This document shows, piece by piece, positions 63,187 through 64,000 of a stretch of DNA of 64,000 nt (the stretch's first letter is position 1; the number at the start of each line of letters is the position of its first letter). The notes beneath the pieces were generated by a model, which worked only from the letters and a program-made list of their open reading frames with translations, was not told the DNA's origin and ran no database searches. Where the stretch lies: contig JABIRI010000141.1 of the NCBI GenBank assembly GCA_018667915.1, positions 1 through 64,000 of the forward strand. Reading direction: 5' to 3'. The DNA is from Opitutaceae bacterium (GTDB taxonomy: Bacteria > Verrucomicrobiota > Verrucomicrobiia > Opitutales > Opitutaceae). Both the position numbers and the translations under genes were made by a program.

Positions 63187-64000
63187 TCACTCTTCGGTCT
63201 GCATCCGTTTGTAGATGCGGTAAGGGATGAGATACATCAGAATCGCGACGACCGAGCCGGCGGCGAGGTAGCCATAGTCGATTTGTTTATCGACCGCGTT
63301 CTTCACCAGTCCCAGTGGCGAGAAAATCATGAAGGTGAGCACCATGAGCACGAGGCAAAGTCCGCCGACGAGTTTGAAGTGTTTCCACGGTGTCATATCG
63401 ATATTGGTCGCCGGAGTGGTGGGCTCGATGGAGCGGTCCAGCGGGAAGACTTTGGAGAGCCCGAACAACATGATAACATGTAGCACGAACAGGGCACCGA
63501 GTGCGTGCAGATAGTGCACCGGTAACGCGGGATTGAATTGGGAAACGGACAACGTGATCAGATAGGAGATCAACGTGATGTTGGCAGCCTTGGTGGAGAC
63601 GGTTTTGGAAAAATAACCCACCAGCAGAATGAGGAAAATTGGCGCGCCGAACAACACTTCGGCCTTCACCATGTAGACGAACAGTCCGTCTTGGAATTTC
63701 ATGATGAACGGGGCGACGAACATGGTGAAGATGACCAAAAAGCACCCCACCCATTTACTGCGCTTAATGATGACGTCATCGGAGAGGTGGCTTCCCCACA
63801 TCGGCTTGTAGATGTCGATGGCGAAGAGGGTCACCGAGCTGTTGAGCACGCTGTTGTAAGTGCTCAACACTGCGCCGAATATTACGGCTGCGAAAAATCC
63901 GACGAAGACGCCCGGCATGATGTCGCGCACGAGGGTGGGGTAAATGAAGTCGTTATTCTCGAACGCGTTGCCGCCGTAAACGTGGTAGGCGATGATGCCG
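63187..64000 (-). CDS. Sodium:solute symporter, C-terminal part (runs off the window)
   Basis: Only the C-terminal part of an SLC5/SSS-family transporter is present; the frame stays open to the right edge (the track Met at 63930 is internal). The visible start is YHVYGGNAFENNDFIYPTLVRDI, then MPGVFVGFFAAVIFGAVLSTYNSVLNSSVTLFAIDIYKP, the conserved helix 8 region with the Ser/Asn Na2-site wording, and five further helices. There is a long hydrophilic loop (KVFPLDRSIEPTTPATNIDMTPWKHFK) before two final helices and a short basic tail. Family members import sugars, inositol or amino acids with Na+. Convergent with the DUF1592 gene; likely part of the same utilisation locus. Confidence 0.88.
   Translation of the reverse strand, partial: GIIAYHVYGGNAFENNDFIYPTLVRDIMPGVFVGFFAAVIFGAVLSTYNSVLNSSVTLFAIDIYKPMWGSHLSDDVIIKRSKWVGCFLVIFTMFVAPFIMKFQDGLFVYMVKAEVLFGAPIFLILLVGYFSKTVSTKAANITLISYLITLSVSQFNPALPVHYLHALGALFVLHVIMLFGLSKVFPLDRSIEPTTPATNIDMTPWKHFKLVGGLCLVLMVLTFMIFSPLGLVKNAVDKQIDYGYLAAGSVVAILMYLIPYRIYKRMQTEE

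Overview
The window looks like chromosomal DNA of a moderately GC-rich member of the Verrucomicrobiota, probably an Opitutaceae-like bacterium. This is inferred from gene content, not from a marker phylogeny. The pointers are planctomycete/verrucomicrobial protein families (DUF1553, DUF1501, DUF1552 and DUF1592 proteins with single CxxCH haem motifs), a sulfatase, a TonB-dependent receptor without a SusD partner, Tat-exported Gfo/Idh oxidoreductases and a lysine/alanine/proline histone H1-like protein. No rRNA, tRNA, CRISPR array, transposase or phage gene was seen.

Layout. 1-7.4 kb, minus strand: atpE and atpB of the F1Fo ATP synthase, then (in transcription order) mnmE-mnmG (tRNA wobble uridine modification), a PhoB/PhoR-like two-component pair and trmB. 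7.4-7.9 kb: a non-coding stretch with three copies of one palindromic operator-like sequence. 7.9-12.3 kb: a MacAB/DevBCA-like ABC export system (adaptor, double-FtsX permease, ATPase). 12.4-17.7 kb: sulfatase, SDR oxidoreductase, Sel1-repeat protein, recA and a PhyH-type dioxygenase, with a divergent AraC regulator. 18.7-24.3 kb: a monothiol glutaredoxin-like protein, the glutamate synthase large subunit and a DUF5069 protein. 24.5-27.4 kb: a secreted BNR-repeat protein and a secreted toroid-type protein, translationally overlapped. 27.5-33.5 kb: small unknowns, the histone H1-like gene, a divergent cation exchanger, a lipoate-ligase-like protein, sixA, a hybrid histidine kinase and pdxH. 33.6-43.4 kb: PHP phosphatase, rlmN, ankyrin and AlkD-like proteins, DAHP synthase, miaB, a four-helix-bundle gene flanked by inverted repeats, and gmk. 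43.5-51.7 kb: a cytochrome/DUF1553/DUF1501 operon ending in an octahaem cytochrome gene broken by an in-frame TAG. 51.9-64 kb: GNAT, small secreted proteins, a DUF6807 protein, a TonB receptor behind LacI-type operators, Gfo/Idh, DUF1552, DUF1592 and the end of a sodium:solute symporter.

How the genes fit together. Housekeeping genes are mixed with a carbohydrate-scavenging and extracytoplasmic redox repertoire. Sulfatase, toroid protein, TonB receptor, Gfo/Idh and the sodium symporter would liberate, import and oxidise sugars. The DUF1553/DUF1501/DUF1592 proteins with c-haem motifs recur in this phylum in degradation and electron-transfer modules of unclear biochemistry.

The most unusual signal is a dispersed A/G-rich repeat family. 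The complete copy (about 41738-42220) is an inverted-repeat-bounded unit around a four-helix-bundle (23S rRNA IVP/bS23-like) gene, and its right arm encodes the protein's charged C-terminal tail and stop codon. Two further copies (37111-37206 and 52433-52463) lack the gene but keep the arm and an equivalent in-frame acidic/lysine tail plus stop. This looks like a small mobile or formerly mobile element with internally deleted relatives.
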